NCBI RefSeq assembly: GCF_958450345.1
Contig: NC_088780.1
Span: 62,519,533-62,583,532 of the forward strand
Reading direction: 5' to 3'
Length of the DNA stretch: 64,000 bases
From: Calliphora vicina
Taxonomy: Eukaryota > Arthropoda > Insecta > Diptera > Calliphoridae
The first letter of the stretch is position 1; each line of letters begins with the position of its first letter. Position numbers and translations under genes: made by a program. Of the stretch, positions 43,877 through 55,087 are shown piece after piece. The notes under the pieces are model-generated. The model worked only from the letters and a program-made list of their open reading frames with translations, made no database searches and had not been told where the DNA came from.

Positions 43877-44893
43877 ACATTAAGGTCATTGCCTCACTTT
43901 TGCACCAAAGTAAAAATGTTTTATAATCAATACATTACACTGTGTAACAAATTAAGAATTTCTTTCTAAATACTCAATTTTTTATGGGCTTATAAAGATT
44001 CTGAAAATCAGTGGGTTCTCAAAAAAAGATGTCATCAGTTTTTCATGAGCACGCACAGCTGGGTTTTTTGAAATAATGAATATTTTTAAGGTTGCATATG
44101 AAAAAATGTAAACAAACTGAATATTTCGAAAACTAACTGATAAATTCAGCACGATAAAAATACGCAAGGGGGCTAACAAAATGACGTATAAGACATGCAG
44201 ACAAAATCTTGCTTGGATTAATTTTAATTTTGCGGTAAGCCTTGTGCCACCTTAACGATTAAATTTTACAAAAAGCCAAATCTTGTTTCGAAACATTATT
44301 TAAATGAATTTCACTGATAATAAAATTGTAAACAGTGTCAGATTTTTTCTTTTTATTTTTTTCACAAATCCAAACATTAGAAAGTTCGCTATATTTTAAG
44401 CTGAGGCTGTCTGAAAGAAAATTATATAAATCAAAATCCGAAAAAAGCCGAAACGAAAAATAAAAAAATAAATTCAGAATTCTTTTATTAACATTTTTCA
44501 TCAATGAAAAATACGGCAGTCCACGGCCAACATTATCAAACGCTTATGCAAAGTTAACATTTATGGAAAAAATCATTAATTTGATGTTAAGTTAGAATTA
44601 AACGTTTTGTCAACAAAAACAATAACATCCACCAAAATATTTTGTTTTTTGCGTATTATGCACGATTTCTTCTATTTCTTTAATAGCTGATTAAAAACGT
44701 TTTAATTTATATCAAACATTTTCTCCGTTTTAGAAATTTCGGTATTTGAAAACAAAGAATGGCAACAATTGCAATTCTATTGACTTAAGGACATTTAGAT
44801 CTATGTTAGTTCATATCTAGAACCGTTAAAATTTTAAATTATTTAAAAGTTTTCTTGATGGAAAATCACAGTGATCTTTGTGAGTTATTTAGA
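43877..44893. other. gene-free intronic stretch
   Basis: AT-rich sequence with two unconvincing minus-strand ORFs (43982-44179, 44259-44504). I recognise no repeat termini. Confidence 0.35.
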
Positions 44894-45869
44894 GTGCCTA
44901 GTAGGGTATTCGAATTATTCGATTTTTCTCTTGTTCGAATAAAACGAATAATTCGAATAAGAGATTTTAACTTGTTCGAATAATTCGATCACACGTTTAA
45001 AATTAATCGAATTATTCGAATAATTTAATTTTTTTTAAAAAAGTAAAGAATGAAGTTTTGATGTCGGTTTTTAAATATTTTATTGTTAAAGAAAAACAAA
45101 AAATAACGTTAAAGTTAACAAATCAAGTATTGATAATGTTAAAAAACATTCGAAAACAAAGCCCATCATTAAATTTTCATCAAAAATATTCTTATCAGAT
45201 TAACTCCGTTTCCGTTTTGGAGCTATGCTTTAAAAAACTTGAGTTAGTTGGACATGATCCTGAATTCAAGTTCAATATAAACGTATTAAGAACTTTTTTA
45301 TGTCGTTCATTAATTCGGGTTTTAAAATGAGTAACTAATTCTTTAGTAAATTAATTATTCACTTTATCTAAATTATTTATAACAAATTGTATTTTATCCT
45401 CAAGTTCTATCAGGGTTCCGAATCTTTGCTTAATCAAGTTGTCTTAGGGAATTACACAAATCTGTCCAAAGTTTGATATGAACGTGGCTAATTTGAAGTC
45501 AGACAGTGCATGATTTATGCATTTAGAAATACGCAAAAAGTTTATTAACATGTTAGACAAAAGGTAGGATCACACGATTGCCGCAATGAACCAATTTAAT
45601 ACAAATTTTATTGTGCTGAATTGGGGCCCAATAAAGAAATTGTCCCAATCAAATTCTCTGCAGTCACATGATTGCTTCATTTTATATAAATTCGATTGTC
45701 GTAAATTGGCGCAAAGCGATTTAGTGGCAATAATTGTCGCATTTCAGTCACACGATTGTTCTAGTTTACGGCAACTCAGAGAAACAGCTGTTGTGCTAGA
45801 TGTTAAATTTTGTTTTGTTTACATAAATGTAAAACCAATCTATTTTTGAAAAAAATATTTGTTAAATAA

Positions 45870-46635
45870 AACAAGTAAGAAAGTATGGTCGGTCAAGCCC
45901 GACCATATAATACCCTACACCAAGTAAATGAGTAAAAATATTTTTCTTGTAAAATATCAATAATTTATATTTTTGAGTGATTTTCGGAAGTGGGCCTTAT
46001 ATGGGAGCTATGACCAATTATGGACCGATCACCATAAAATTAGGTCGTGTGATTTATGTCTATATTAAAGTTAACTATGTTGAATTTTGTGTGTATACCA
46101 ACATTTTTAAGCGATTTATGCACGTTAAAGTGATTTTCGGAAGCGGGTCTATATGGGAGCTATGACTAATTATGGACCGATCGTAACAAAATTTGGTGAC
46201 ATGAATTTTGTATATATAGAACTTATTTGGAGCGAAATTTGTGTAGATACATAGATAAATAAACGTTTATGACCGATAAAGTCCAATTTCGAGGGGACAT
46301 TTGTATGGGGGCTAGGTGAAATAATGGACCGATTTCAGCCAGTTTCAATAGGCTTGGTCCTTGGGCCGAAAAAGTAATATGTACTAAATTTTATCGAAAT
46401 ATCTTCAAAATTGCGACCTGTACTCTGCGCACAAGGTTTACATGGCCAGCCAGCCAGCCAGCCAACCAGACGGACGGACGGACGGACGGACGGACATCGT
46501 TTAATCGACTCAGAAAGTGATTCTAAGTCGATCGGTATACTTTAAGGTGGGTGTTAGACTAATATTTTTGGGCGTTACAAACATCTGCACAAACGCATAA
46601 TACCCTCCCCACTATGGTGGTGTAGGGTATAAAAA
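45870..46635 (-). repeat. full-length inverted copy of hairpin repeat family 2
   Basis: It is the reverse complement of 43206-43876: CAAGTAAGAAAGTATGGTCG at 45872, then CCACTATGGTGGTGTAGGGT ending near 46631. It contains a (CCAG)n(ACGG)n microsatellite at about 46444-46495. The first hairpin is GGTCGGTCAAGCCCGACC. Confidence 0.85.
46444..46495. repeat. CCAG/GGAC microsatellite
   Basis: Four to five CCAG units followed by six ACGG units, located inside the family-2 repeat. Confidence 0.9.
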
Positions 46636-46697
46636 GAAAATTGCGTCGGCCTTAATTATCATATAAAAAAATTAATAAAGAAATGTTAAAAGATGTA

Positions 46698-47236
46698 CAG
46701 TGAGTGTCACTCAAAATCGTACAACATATTTTTTTTTTAAATATTATGAAATTATACAGGCAATAATAGGTGATTATATAAAAAATTAAAAGTCATTTTA
46801 TTAATTGGAACAAAAAATATGTATTTCAACAAAAAAGTTAACAAAACCTCATTTCGTTAAAAAAATATTGATGAAAATTAAAGAACATCAGAAAATTCAT
46901 ATTTCACTTAAATTCGTAAAATTATATTAAATTATAATTAAAACTTTAAAAAAAAATGTTAATATTAAATAATCCTAATACTTTGTAGGGTATCATTTGC
47001 TATTTTTTAGTGCCTTTACGATTTTAAATGAAGCGTTGATATTCTGGGCACTGACAGTCTTACCCAATTATTTTATTTGTGGATAAGGGCAATTAAAATT
47101 ATACCCAATTTTCTGATAGGTAATAGCACACACAATATAAAAATAGCATTTTAAAATATTTCCAAAACATCAACTTTCTAAAACTAATGAATAAAATTTG
47201 ACTACGATGGTGTACGATTTTAAGTGACATTCACTG
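46698..47236. mobile_element. Tc1-type MITE with CAGTGAGTGTCACTC ends
   Basis: CAGTGAGTGTCACTCAAAATC at the left is inverted at the right as GATTTTAAGTGACATTCACTG, with one-base differences. TA lies on both sides (46696-46697, 47237-47238). The 539 bp are AT-rich and non-coding. Confidence 0.87.
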
Positions 47237-48271
47237 TATGTGGGTCAGAGAGTGGCTCACAAAAACAATATTTCATTTACAAAAATTAATATTGGCGCTA
47301 ATTGTCTTCTTTGATTGCCGCACTAGAACACAATAAATATTGGTGTATTTTTAACTTTTTTATTGGTGCATGTTGCCTATCAAGCATTCACATGATTGCC
47401 GTACCAGGGTTGCATTTGATTGGGCCAAATAAGCACAATATTGTTGTGGTTTGACATATGAGCCAATAAGTTGTGAAATCACACGATTGACGCATAAAAT
47501 AGACCAATAATTGGTGCATTGCGGCAATCGTGTGATCCTACCTAAAGATGTTCAACGATGTTCAAAATCATGTATAAGACGAACTCCATGCTTTTCTTGC
47601 AGCAAAATATTTGTTAGTTTGCAATATTTGTGTTTATCATTCGATGGATTTGCGGTACGCGGTTAATAACATCATTTAAATATATTTTAAGATCATGGCC
47701 TTTGTCTATTTCAACATTATCATTATAAATGTCATCCTCAATATCCCTTACGACGACCGTTTCAAAATCACATTCTCCATCACATTCAACTCCACTTTAA
47801 TCTAAGTTAATATTTTGATTATTAATTGCGATTCTTCTAATATTTTGCCAGCTAAATAACAAATATTTTATTCCGTACCTTTTATTTTCATTGGTTCAAG
47901 TCCTAAGTTAAACATTTTTAAAGATTTGTTTTTAGAATTGTAACTTCTTGCAGTAATATTTATATATTTATAGAAGAAGCTATCGGAACACTCATCTACA
48001 GTCTTTAGTTATTCGTCGAATTTCAGAAATAATACAATTTTTGTGAGTCATTATTACTTATTTAAATTTGGAATTATGAAAAATTGTAAGCAATTTAATA
48101 AATTTAAATATATGTGAACATTTATTCGTTTTATTCGATTATTCTACATAAAATTGTTCGAATTATTCGTTATTCGAAAATGGCCATTTTTAAATTGTTC
48201 GAATAATTATTCGTAAGAAATTATTCGATTAATCGAACGATCATTAGTCGAATGAATACCCTAGTGCCTAG

Positions 48272-49005
48272 ACACGTTCAGATTGCATTGATAAAGAAGT
48301 GGCCACTTAAAATCGGTACACACTGTATTAATCAAACATCAAAATGGAAAATGATATATGTTTTTAACAACAAATCTACTGTTACTCTACAATGAATTGC
48401 GAGTCATTATGTTTAGTTTTAAAAAGTGTAGACACAATGGAAAAATAAGCTAGAGATAAAATTGTGCACAAATATCTAGAAAATCCGAATTTTGTCTGGT
48501 TCAAAGATAGCCAAAATTTGATTTTCTGCAGATACCAGTAGCCCGTTTCTGTATTTCTCGAATCGAAAAACTTTCCGCATGAAACAATTGAATTGCAACA
48601 AAAACAGTGTAAAATGAAACAAAATATGTTTTTTCTCGTACAAGTATTTCTGTATCTTGAGTTTGCGAGAATTATCTGTCATTTAAATAATTTTCCAGCA
48701 ATTATTGGAAGGATGTGAGAAAAAGTGTTTCTGTAACAATATTTTGCGAAAAGTTTCTCACAAGAACTGTCAAAACAAGTCACATTTGAAATTGGTGTGA
48801 GAAAAACTAAATTTTAAAAAATATATTTAGATATTTTTAATTTCGTATGTATAAATATGGAACTCAAATCAGCCGAAAATGTAAGTAGCACAGAGTTTTA
48901 ATAAATAATTATATACACACATGTAAGTACACAAAAATGTGTTTCTAAATAATTTTTTTATATTCAGCAGTTATAAGCGCCACACTATACTTTTTGTTTT
49001 ACATA
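48272..49005. other. gene-free intronic stretch
   Basis: AT-rich intron DNA; the minus-strand ORF at 48476-48682 has no recognisable domain. I see no repeat termini. Confidence 0.35.
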
Positions 49006-49267
49006 TACAGTGACTCAAACGCAAAATCGGACAAGAGTTTGTCTAATATAAATGTGCTCTAAACATAAAAGGATGTACCAAAAAAATTTTTTTTTTCGCT
49101 TCTATTTACACTTCACATACCTTTTTTTTTTTTTTTTTTTTTTAACGTTTTATTGATTTATTGAATCTGTCTATTTTGACCTTACAATAAGTATTTAAAT
49201 CTTATAACTAAAATTAAAACTATTTGCTCTTCAGCAAGAGAGCCATTATGGTAAACTGTCACTCATC

Positions 49268-51893
49268 TTAGCGGGGTGGTAGATCTGCTCTACGGAGCCT
49301 GGATCGGGTTTGGGTCTGCACAAGTTGTCTTGCAAGCGTATTGGGATGGTTTCGCAGCTTCACAATATATTTCTCACGGACTTTCTCGAACTCTTCCTTT
49401 ACCAATGTCACTTCTAAGTCTCTGTGGATGTTTTCATTTCTTATGTACCATGGTGCTCCCGTCATGGTCCTAAGAATTTTAGATTGGGCCCTCTGTATAA
49501 GATCAATACTGGTGTTGCTAGCCATTCCCCATAATTGAATTCCATATGTCCAAATTGGTTTTAAAACGGTCTTATACAGGATGACTTTATATTCAAGGCT
49601 TAATTTTGATTGGTCACTGATTAACCAATGAAAGCTAGAGGCTTTTAACTTCATGTGAAGTCTCTTGGTTTCTATGTGTCGGCGCCAAGTAAGCCGTCTA
49701 TCTAGATGAATACCAAGGTAGGTGACATAATCAGACTGCGGTATATTAACGTTGTTGAGTGTGACAGGTGGGCAATTTCCTCTCCTTAGAGCGAACGTAA
49801 CATGTTTACTTTTCAGCTCATTTACCTTTATTCGCCAGTTTTTCAACCATGACTCCACACGTACGAGGTAATTCTGTAGTTGACTAGATGCCATGAGTGG
49901 GTTTTCGTCTGAGCTAATAATGGCGGTATCATCAGCAAATGTTGAAATTGTTAGTTTATCGCACGTAGGGAGGTCGGAGGTGTAAATCAAATATAGCGTA
50001 GGTCCTAGTACACTTCCCTGTGGAACGCCAGCTCCAATCTTGCATTCTCTCGTCACATAATCATTGTACTTAACTCTGAAAAGTCTATTCGATAAATAAG
50101 ACTCCAGCAATTTATGAGTACATAGTGGTAGTAAACATTTGATTTTATGTATTAGACCCTTATGCCATACCTTGTCAAAAGCCTGAGCAACGTCTAAAAA
50201 GATGGCAGAACAATATTTCTTTAATTCAAAAGATTTTCGAATCTCTCCAGTTAAACGATTGACCTGTTCAATGGTGCCATGATGTTCACGGAAACCAAAT
50301 TGGTGTACTGGGATAATGTTTCCATCATTCAAAAAAGGTATTATCTTTTCCTGGAATATTTTTTCGAATAACTTCGACAAACAAGGGAGTAGGCTAATAG
50401 GTCTATAAGAAGATGGCAGGGTTAAATCTTTACCCGGTTTAGGTATCATTATTATTTGAGAAATTTTCCAATTTTTTGGATAAATTCCTAGTTTCAAGAT
50501 CGCATTAAACAATATAGATAGCACAATTATTGCCACATTTGGTAGGTTCTTAATCATTGATGGCGTTATTAAATCATATCCCGGTGATTTTTTCAAGTCT
50601 AATTTATTTTTAATTACTCTATTAACATCCTCAGGACTAATATCGAATTGGGCTGCATTAGCCATTGTTGAAGCTGGCAGTTCTTCTAGTTCAAACTCAT
50701 TTGCCGTGGAGTTGGGTTGAAATACTTCACTTAAATGTTCAGCAAATACTGAGGCTTTTTCTATAGCACTTCGTGCCCAGGTTCCGTCAGCTTTTCTTAA
50801 AGCGCTTTGTGCCTCTACCGGTGGCTTAATGTTCCTCGTTGCCTTCCAAAGAGAGAAATTTGTGTATTTTGTACTCGTCAAACTTTTAATATATTTTTCG
50901 TTTATGCGATCCTCCTCTAAATGAAGGGCTCTTTTCAGTTTTCGTACTGCTGCTCCATTCTCTTCTGAGTCTTCTCTTTTCGAGAAGAAGTCTTTCAATA
51001 TCCGAACTTGAAATAGGCGTATTAGTTTTTGGAGGGATCTGGCACCTAGAGTGTTCCAGAGCCGAAACAATCAATGACGTGAAGTCATTAACGGTCCTAT
51101 CTATGTCTTCCTCACACTGTAAATTAGGATTTGTGTGGATATGACTGCTGATATATTTCCTATATTTTAGCCAATTTGTCTTAAAATACAAAGAGTCCTT
51201 AGGAAATCTTGGGGTGTTGGGTCTCTCACAATAATTAATAATTACAGGAGAGTGGTCAGAAGATAGATCATAGGATATTTCTGTGGATATTGCATTCCGA
51301 ATAATATTTCTGCATATGGCGAAGTCTATTAGATCAGGAATTTTTCTAGGATCAGTTGGCCAATAAGTTGGGTGTCCAGGAGACACAAAATCTAAGCAAT
51401 TTTTGCGATCAACTAGAGCTTTATACAGCTGTCTACCTCTGGGATTTACCAATCGCGAACCCCAATATGTATGTTTGGCATTGTAGTCTCCACATGCCAG
51501 AAACCGATCTCCTAGTGTTATAAAGAATTCTTCAAATTTTTCCTTGGTCATCGAAAAACGTGGTGGGCAATATATAGAGCTCAGAGTTAGGTCTCCAGCT
51601 GGGTATTCAAGGCGAATAGATGTTGCTTGCATATAATCCTTTGAAAACGCTTCTAGGGCATAGTGTCTCAATCGGTTTCTAATTATGATACCGGTACCGC
51701 CATGTGCCTTACCATCCGGATGGTTTGTGTAATAAAATGAGTATCCTGATATATTAAAGTTATATCTATTTGTAAGATGTGTCTCCGAAATTAACATCAC
51801 ATCGATGCTTTTATTTAACATAAAATGGGAAATTTCCGATTTGTGCTGGTTTAAACCATTTGCATTCCAGAAACATATCTTCAAAAAATTCAT
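49268..51893 (-). pseudogene. LINE ORF2 (endonuclease-reverse transcriptase), one frameshift
   Basis: It starts at ATG 51893 (MNFLKICFWNANG). The first frame runs to 50886 and holds the apurinic-type endonuclease: SETHL, GDYNAKHTYWGSRL, SSDHSPV. Near 50950 the frame shifts, and the second frame (open to 49268) holds the linker, then reverse transcriptase: SPGYDLITPSMIKNLP, SYRPISLLPCLSKLFEK, FLDVAQAFDKVWH, GVPQGSVLGP, FADDTAI, YLGIHLDRRLTW, and a C-terminal region ending LRRADLPPR. The role is target-primed reverse transcription. The break is at RREWSS...VRKLKR, where a few residues also seem missing compared with the sister copies. The rest is open. Confidence 0.93.
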
Positions 51894-53605
51894 TTTCTTG
51901 TTAATAGAATTTGAATCATTTGGTTCTGTGCTCTCAGAAGCTCTTGTATTGTGTTTTGCATGGATGACATGAAGTTAGTCATATTTTGATTAAGAGAGGA
52001 AATATTCTCAGTAAGTGTTTGCATAAGGTTTTCCAACCCTCCCATATTTTGGGGGACTTTTGGCTTTTGATAACCCGTTTTTAAAATACTGGCGTATGAG
52101 CTGGCTCCAGCATTAATTGTAGCTCCCTGGCCATTTTCCTGTGATACTGGATGAGCCGCATTTATTTTATCATTTGAAAAATCTACTCCAGAGCTTAGTG
52201 GTCTAGATGTAGATACCGAATTTGTAGGTGTTGATTCAACTATTTCACCTCTCATCAGCTTTTGCCTCTCTCTTAATCTTTTTAGTAACTCCTTGTAGAC
52301 CGGGCATCCGCGATAATTAGCGGAATGATCTCCACCGCAGTTACCACATTTCCTACTGAGACCATTCTCAACTATATCACATTGTGACGAAGAGTGCAGG
52401 CCTCCGCATGCAACACATACTGTGCGTAGGGTACAATAATTACGTGTATGTCCAAATTCCTGACAATTACTACACTGAACTGGACGATTACGCTTAAGAG
52501 GTTCCTCTATATTTACTCTACGATTCAACAAATATCTTAGAGTGTATATAGGGTGAGTTTCATTATTTTTTAATTTCCTATCATCAGGCTCTAACTCAAC
52601 CCTAAACATTGGCTGAGGAACCTTGTCTCTATTAAAGATATTGACTACATTCTTTGTCTGATAGCCCAATTCTTCCAGGGCCTCCTTGATTTCGTTTGTA
52701 TCTACACTGGACTCTATACCTTTTATGACCACTATCAAGCCCTTGCAACTCTTAAGTTGATATGTATAAAAGTTTTTCTTACTGTCATTTAGGTGTTGAG
52801 AAATTTTTCTATAACAATCCTCAGTGTATACAACTATTTTTGTCTCTTGCACACCTCCTTTTCTTATTGGAACAATATGAAAATTATTTTTTCCAATGAG
52901 TTCAATAAATGATTTCACTAAGCTATTAGAGCTAGTTTCCCGAAGGAATATTGGTGGTGGTTTTAACGGTTTACGGATGGATTTATCATCATTTTTTTGA
53001 CGATTAGAATCTTCCTCACTCAAGAGAGCAAAACGGTTACTTTTCAAGGGGTTATCAGTAATTTTTTGCTTCTTCTCAGAAGGCAGACTTTTCTGGGGAC
53101 TTAAATTTCGCTTATTAATTCTTATATATCTAAGCATACCTGTTTGAACTGGAGATTTAGTTTTACTTATCTTATTTCCAACCTTAGGTATAGCACCACT
53201 TGATGTTCCATTATCTTCCATCACGGTATTTTCAGTGTTAAATACATTAAAACTCACACTAGGTGTTGTTAGTGGATTATCATAAGCTTGTGTATTTATC
53301 ATTGTCGACTCTGTTATATCTACTGCAGTATTTGTTGTTGTACCAGAACACTTTTTATTTTCTTTTATGCTTTGTTCTAAACAAGCATTACTAGGTGATG
53401 ATGTGTGTGCAATATTGTTCTCATGTATTTGTATCACGGGGGAACAAGAGCGCGCTCTCTCAATCGGTTTGGCGGTTAAATAATTTTTGTTAAAGTCTGG
53501 ATCTCTTATATTTTTGTTAGCACTTCTATTTTCACCCTCCCCGTTCAAAAATATGTAGGCATTTCTACCGTTTAAACTGAGTCTACTCTCATTATGAGAG
53601 TTCAT
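51890..53605 (-). CDS. LINE ORF1, zinc-knuckle RNA-binding protein
   Basis: 571 residues from the first in-frame ATG at 53605; the frame is open back to 53722 but with no ATG. The N-terminal half is polar and low in structure. A central region has FHIVPIRKGGVQETKIVVYT and RVELEPDDRKLKNNETHPIY, typical of Jockey-clade ORF1 (PRE_C2HC type). Three CCHC knuckles follow: CSNCQEFGHTRNYC, CVACGGLHSSSQC and CGNCGGDHSANYRGC. A Met/Gln-rich tail may form a coiled coil. The stop TGA overlaps the ORF2 start as ATGA, which suggests termination-reinitiation. The protein would coat the LINE RNA. Confidence 0.93.
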   Translation of the reverse strand: MNSHNESRLSLNGRNAYIFLNGEGENRSANKNIRDPDFNKNYLTAKPIERARSCSPVIQIHENNIAHTSSPSNACLEQSIKENKKCSGTTTNTAVDITESTMINTQAYDNPLTTPSVSFNVFNTENTVMEDNGTSSGAIPKVGNKISKTKSPVQTGMLRYIRINKRNLSPQKSLPSEKKQKITDNPLKSNRFALLSEEDSNRQKNDDKSIRKPLKPPPIFLRETSSNSLVKSFIELIGKNNFHIVPIRKGGVQETKIVVYTEDCYRKISQHLNDSKKNFYTYQLKSCKGLIVVIKGIESSVDTNEIKEALEELGYQTKNVVNIFNRDKVPQPMFRVELEPDDRKLKNNETHPIYTLRYLLNRRVNIEEPLKRNRPVQCSNCQEFGHTRNYCTLRTVCVACGGLHSSSQCDIVENGLSRKCGNCGGDHSANYRGCPVYKELLKRLRERQKLMRGEIVESTPTNSVSTSRPLSSGVDFSNDKINAAHPVSQENGQGATINAGASSYASILKTGYQKPKVPQNMGGLENLMQTLTENISSLNQNMTNFMSSMQNTIQELLRAQNQMIQILLTRK

Positions 53606-53820
53606 ATGCTCACAGTAATTTAACGAAATTTGAAAAAAGAAAATAAACAAAGCACTTTTAAACAAATTTCTATTTTTTTTGTTATATTGTATATTTTTTT
53701 TTTGTTTGTTTATATTAAACACTTAGAGAAATATTTTTTTTTTTGCGTCCAATCGCTAAATTTTTCCTTTTTTATTTAAATTTTCACTGAAACCACTTAA
53801 ATCGCGGAGCGAATAAAAAA

Positions 53821-53862
53821 CACGTCTGCTTCTCATAAGAATTGCATAAGAATTGCAGTGAG
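53821..53862 (-). promoter_or_regulatory. possible LINE internal promoter with DPE-like AGACGTG
   Basis: The first 42 nt of the LINE contain a doubled GCAATTCTTAT and then AGACGTG at 53827-53821. AGACGTG-type downstream elements about 28-33 nt from the start are known in internal promoters of Jockey-clade elements such as jockey and Doc. The start site is inferred. Confidence 0.4.
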
Positions 53863-53963
53863 ACTTCACATACCTGTATCTCTAAAAAATAACAAAAACT
53901 TAAATTTGCATAATTGAAACTGTAAACTTTTGCATATAAACCAAAATAACTACATTTTTTGCG

Positions 53964-54338
53964 TCAAACACAAAATCGGACAGAGTAAAATAGGTATTCA
54001 AAAGTGGGCGATAAATATTTAGTTGCATATTCTTTGTTGTCTCGAATGACCTGTAATCGCTTTTGAATCGATTTTACGATGTTTTGGCATACTTTTGACT
54101 CTTTTGAGGTCCATGCTTCCAGTAAGGACTCTTTTATCTGAACTAACGTGTTAAATTTTATTTGATGCACTCTCCTAGTTAATTCCTCCCAAAGATGCTC
54201 AATTGCATTAAAGTCTGGGCTCTGTGCATAAGTTTCTGTAAGTTTGGGACAGTTATGGATCAACCAAAGATTTGCAACACCTGATGTGAGCTTGGGTTCG
54301 TAGTCTTGATAAAAGGAAAAGATGTTTTCTGTACCCAC
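53964..54338 (-). pseudogene. Tc1-like transposase C-terminus
   Basis: The reading FYQDYEPKLTSGVANLWLIHNC is the second-aspartate region and DFNAIEHLWEEL the glutamate region of a DD34E Tc1 transposase, ending near VRFCV. The N-terminal part upstream (54339-54540) is degenerate with stops. The catalytic domain is incomplete and the gene is dead. Confidence 0.85.
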
Positions 54339-54540
54339 TTTTTCGCAATTTGCTCTAAATTTGGCTTCAAAATGTTAAGATAGACAAATTGTCCATTTTG
54401 TCATCGATAAAATACAAATTGCATAGTCCGGCACTCAATATTATAATGTTGATGTTATACCAAAACACATCAATTAAACAAATTGCAAAATCTTCGTCCA
54501 ATCGAATGGGCAATTGTTAAACGTAAATTGAAAAAGAGTG

Positions 54541-55087
54541 CAGGTACAGTAAATAACTAGATTTTGATGAGAACAAAGTGGAATAAATATTCCAGCATAA
54601 AAGTTGTGTAGCTATTAATGGGAGGCATAAAAAGAAAAGCCAGAAAATTTATTCGCAAGGCTTATTCGCAAATAAAAATATTGTAATTAGAAAAATTTCC
54701 CGTATAAACAGTGAATTAATTTTTTATTTGCAAATAGCTAACTCACGAAAACAATTCCTGATCAAGGACACTATTTGCAAATAAGATTTTAAACATTGCC
54801 ATATTTTTTAAAGTTTTTAGTTTTTCTTTCGTTTTTTTAAATATTTCATTGCGTTTTTGCATTAATTGGATGGCAATACAAACAAAAATGTTTAATTCTT
54901 TCATTTTTGCATTTAAAAAATAAGAATTTTCCGTAACCAAAGTGACATATAAACAGAGAGTTAGTTAATTGCAAATTATTTTTATTTGCGAATAGGCTAC
55001 ATATAAACAACATAAACCTACAGTTATATTTCTTTTAAAGCTTAATAAATTATCTTTAATTTCATGTATAAAGCTAAGTACCTACTC
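54541..55087. other. gene-free intronic stretch
   Basis: AT-rich sequence. A loose inverted relation exists between GCTTATTCGCAAATAAAAATA near 54660 and TATTTTTATTTGCGAATAGGC near 54990, which may be a decayed MITE of ~340 bp. No gene is present. Confidence 0.4.
54658..55000. repeat. possible decayed inverted-repeat element
   Basis: AGGCTTATTCGCAAATAAAA (54659) is nearly inverted at TTTTTATTTGCGAATAGGCT (54975-54998). Inner AACTCACGAAAAC and TTTGCAAATA words are partly inverted too. The ends and duplication are not resolved. Confidence 0.4.

Larger units (their letters stand above)
45562..47543. mobile_element. TIR element with AGGTAGGATCACACGATTGC ends
   Basis: The 27-bp ends (AGGTAGGATCACACGATTGC and on) are perfect inverted repeats. 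The sister hAT-like copy at 29553-30672 lacks this insertion, so its borders are clear. The flanks fit a 3-bp AAA duplication. Subterminal TCACACGATTG words recur. It contains a hairpin-family-2 copy and a Tc1-type MITE, no transposase. Confidence 0.85.
44902..48263. mobile_element. hAT-like element, TSD GTGCCTAG
   Basis: TAGGGTATTCGAATTATTCG and the right end CGAATGAATACCCTA are inverted. GTGCCTAG occurs at 44894-44901 and 48264-48271. Arrays of TTCGAATAATTCGA lie at both ends. A nested element occupies 45562-47543. Minus-strand text at 47560-47860 (such as FETVVVRDIEDDIYNDN) may be a decayed transposase region but has stops, and I do not recognise it. The truncated sister copy is 29553-30672. 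Confidence 0.9.
49122..53862 (-). mobile_element. near-complete Jockey-clade LINE, copy 3, TSD ACTTCACATACC
   Basis: A 4.74-kb non-LTR retrotransposon on the minus strand: 5' UTR, ORF1, ORF2, 3' UTR, and a poly(A) tail read as a ~22-T run at 49122-49143. The 12-bp ACTTCACATACC is present at 49110-49121 and 53863-53874. It was inserted into a Tc1-like element. Only one clear reading-frame lesion is seen, which indicates recent activity. It is a different subfamily from copies 1 and 2. Confidence 0.95.
49008..54540 (-). mobile_element. Tc1-like element split by a LINE insertion
   Basis: The left end is TA|CAGTGACTCAAACGCAAAATC at 49006. On the far side of the LINE, 53960-53990 contains GCGTCAAACACAAAATCGGACAG and the C-terminal transposase reading on the minus strand. 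The matching right terminal repeat was not found, so the right limit is approximate. Removing the LINE leaves about 0.8 kb, well short of a full Tc1. Confidence 0.7.

Noticed and set aside
53606..53722. N-terminal extension of the LINE ORF1
   Set aside because: There is no ATG in this part of the frame; the first ATG is at 53605.
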